A stretch of DNA of 32,949 bases from contig DCHV01000065.1 of assembly GCA_002314945.1 (NCBI GenBank), positions 1 through 32,949 on the forward strand. The letters run 5' to 3'. The stretch's first letter is position 1; each line of letters starts with the position of its first letter. The notes beneath the pieces were generated by a model. The model was not told the DNA's origin and ran no database searches. It saw nothing but the letters and a program-made list of their open reading frames with translations. The translations under genes and the position numbers were made by a program. Below are positions 31,996-32,949 of this stretch, in pieces. The stretch is from Prevotellaceae bacterium UBA1743 (GTDB lineage Bacteria; Bacteroidota; Bacteroidia; Bacteroidales; Bacteroidaceae).

Positions 31996-32411
31996 CGCTT
32001 TGTTATTTTATAGGTTATCTTTCCGTTCTTAATGATATATATTCCCTTAGGTAAGTCAGAAGTAGAAAAGGTGGCAATACCCTCGTTTTGTCTAATGGTC
32101 TTCAGTAGCACGCCATTTGTGTTGTAGATGCGCACGTCTCCATCTGTACCTTCTGTCGTAACATCACCTATACCGCTTTGATTTCCGTTGCTGAACGTGA
32201 ATTTCTCAAGAGCAGTCATGGGATAATCCACTTCCACGCTAGTGGTCGATAGGTGAATACCTGTCTCGGTGTAAGTAACCACAGGCTTCTCACTGAAGCC
32301 GTAAGTCACAATCGTACCATCTTTCTGATGGATGTTCAGAGTGTTTTGAGCAAAGGAAGATACAGAGCACACAAACATACTGACTAATGATAGCAACAAA
32401 GTTCGTTTCAT
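31992..32411 (-). CDS. small secreted protein with T9SS type A-like sorting domain
   Basis: This 139-residue protein has a signal peptide (about 1-21, 'SSFAQ') and a module 'NTLNIHQKDGTIVTYGFSE' resembling the start of the next gene's product. The C-terminal 50 residues ('VRIYNTNGVLLKTI', 'FSTSDLPKGIYIIKNGKITYKI') match the type A sorting domain of type IX secretion cargo. Almost nothing lies between the module and the sorting domain, so it is a minimal cargo or an accessory to its partner. Its stop overlaps the partner's start by 4 bp (ATGA), which indicates coupled translation. Confidence 0.7.
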   Translation of the reverse strand: MKRTLLLSLVSMFVCSVSSFAQNTLNIHQKDGTIVTYGFSEKPVVTYTETGIHLSTTSVEVDYPMTALEKFTFSNGNQSGIGDVTTEGTDGDVRIYNTNGVLLKTIRQNEGIATFSTSDLPKGIYIIKNGKITYKITKR

Positions 32412-32949
32412 ATCACTTTTGTTCGTTAAAGGTTAAACATACCTGTCAATTGTTGCCTTCCCAAGCCTCAGAAGAAGACTGATAAAACGATAAATGAATT
32501 TGGTACATATACAAAAGAAGCGTGAGAGCTTGTACCTGTTACTCATCCCACGTATAGAGGCCTTCGCATTGCCCAAACCATCAGAACGAGCAACGCAAAC
32601 ACCCACGCCGATATGAAATAAGCAAAACAAATATGCCTAAATTCATACCCATGGGCATCTACCGTTGCATTATTCCTCGATGGTTTTGAAAGTTGCGAAG
32701 TTTCTCTATACGAGAGGAACAAAGCGTCAAGTAAACGCCTCTAATCTATATCAGAGCATCCCACAAGTCTGAGGGCTTCATTCATTCAACTTCCATGAAT
32801 GAAAGAGAAGATGTGTACCCTCCTCAGCGTGAGCAAGTGACACGACGGACAAGTCCGACCAATCACGCAGCTTACAACCAAAACCGCCTCCGCAGTAGTG
32901 TTATAAACTAAACTCCGAGCCAAAATTTGTATATTCTAACTTAAAAATG
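32412..32949. other. hairpin-rich region without a convincing gene
   Basis: A 65-codon minus-strand ORF (32433-32630) is the only frame of note and has no recognisable features. Several short hairpins are visible. GTTTCTCT/AGAGGAAC encloses ATACG near 32700-32720. TTCATTCAT (32777-32785) pairs with ATGAATGAA (32795-32803). CGGACAAGTCCG lies near 32850. GGTACA (32502-32507) pairs with TGTACC (32531-32536). The region may carry the leader of the small secreted-protein operon on the minus strand and that of a plus-strand gene beyond the window. Confidence 0.4.
32434..32464 (-). promoter_or_regulatory. weak promoter candidate for the secreted-protein operon
   Basis: On the minus strand TTG (32464-32462), a 20-bp spacer and TATGTTTA (32441-32434) match the Bacteroidota consensus except for the final A in place of G. 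The ATG at 32411 lies 22 bp downstream. Confidence 0.4.

Noticed and set aside
32433..32630. 65-codon minus-strand ORF upstream of the small secreted protein
   Set aside because: It lacks a promoter, family resemblance or signal peptide pattern; its end overlaps the candidate promoter of the real gene.

Overview
The window is a chromosomal segment from a member of the Bacteroidota, most likely a Bacteroidales species of the Prevotellaceae/Bacteroidaceae type. Four lines of evidence support this. Phylum-type promoters recur (TTTG, 20 bp, TAnnTTTG). Most genes lack Shine-Dalgarno sequences. There is a BT4734/DUF3987/DUF4248 cassette. SPII lipoprotein signals, a type IX secretion (T9SS)-like sorting domain and glycan-degrading lipoproteins are also present.

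Region 1 (1-5302) looks accessory. It opens with the 3' end of an arabinofuranosidase gene. An AT-rich gene follows for a double winged-helix, RteC-like regulator. Next comes a replication-like cassette: a BT4734/VirE-N primase-like protein, a PriCT_2+DUF3987 ATPase-like protein, a DUF4248 protein, and an unrecognised protein with a Gly/Thr-rich tail. The 303-bp leader before the cassette is unusually structured. A dyad brackets the -33 box of a promoter, an intrinsic-terminator-like hairpin follows, and then come two mutually exclusive stem-loops. A second leader inside the cassette carries four 11-bp tandem repeats.

Region 2 (5303-23025) is core metabolism. It begins with a BaiN/HI0933-type flavoprotein and a CDF metal exporter, and lepA faces them. 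Divergent from lepA is an operon of DUF1846, a YbaK/ProX tRNA-editing protein, glycerate kinase, an AlaX-like editing protein and a phytase-like esterase. A ten-gene, almost gap-free unit then runs hisH-hisA-hisF-hisIE-ftsE-lysC-lysA-GT2-dedA-outer-membrane protein. It joins late histidine synthesis and lysine/DAP synthesis to envelope functions.

Region 3 (23032-29784, minus strand) is a small glycan-utilisation operon without SusC/SusD. In transcription order it encodes a GH95 fucosidase-type lipoprotein, a Kelch (NanM-like) domain fused to a sodium:solute symporter, a GH43/GH130-like beta-propeller lipoprotein, and an exported sugar-isomerase-fold lipoprotein.

Region 4 (about 29838-32949) contains a striking intergenic array with 22-bp periodicity and a bidirectional terminator. 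It also holds a two-gene operon for secreted surface proteins, one with a T9SS-like domain and one with FN3-like repeats plus a FISUMP-like domain. The window ends in a hairpin-rich, apparently noncoding stretch of about 0.5 kb.

No rRNA, tRNA, CRISPR array or transposase was recognised.
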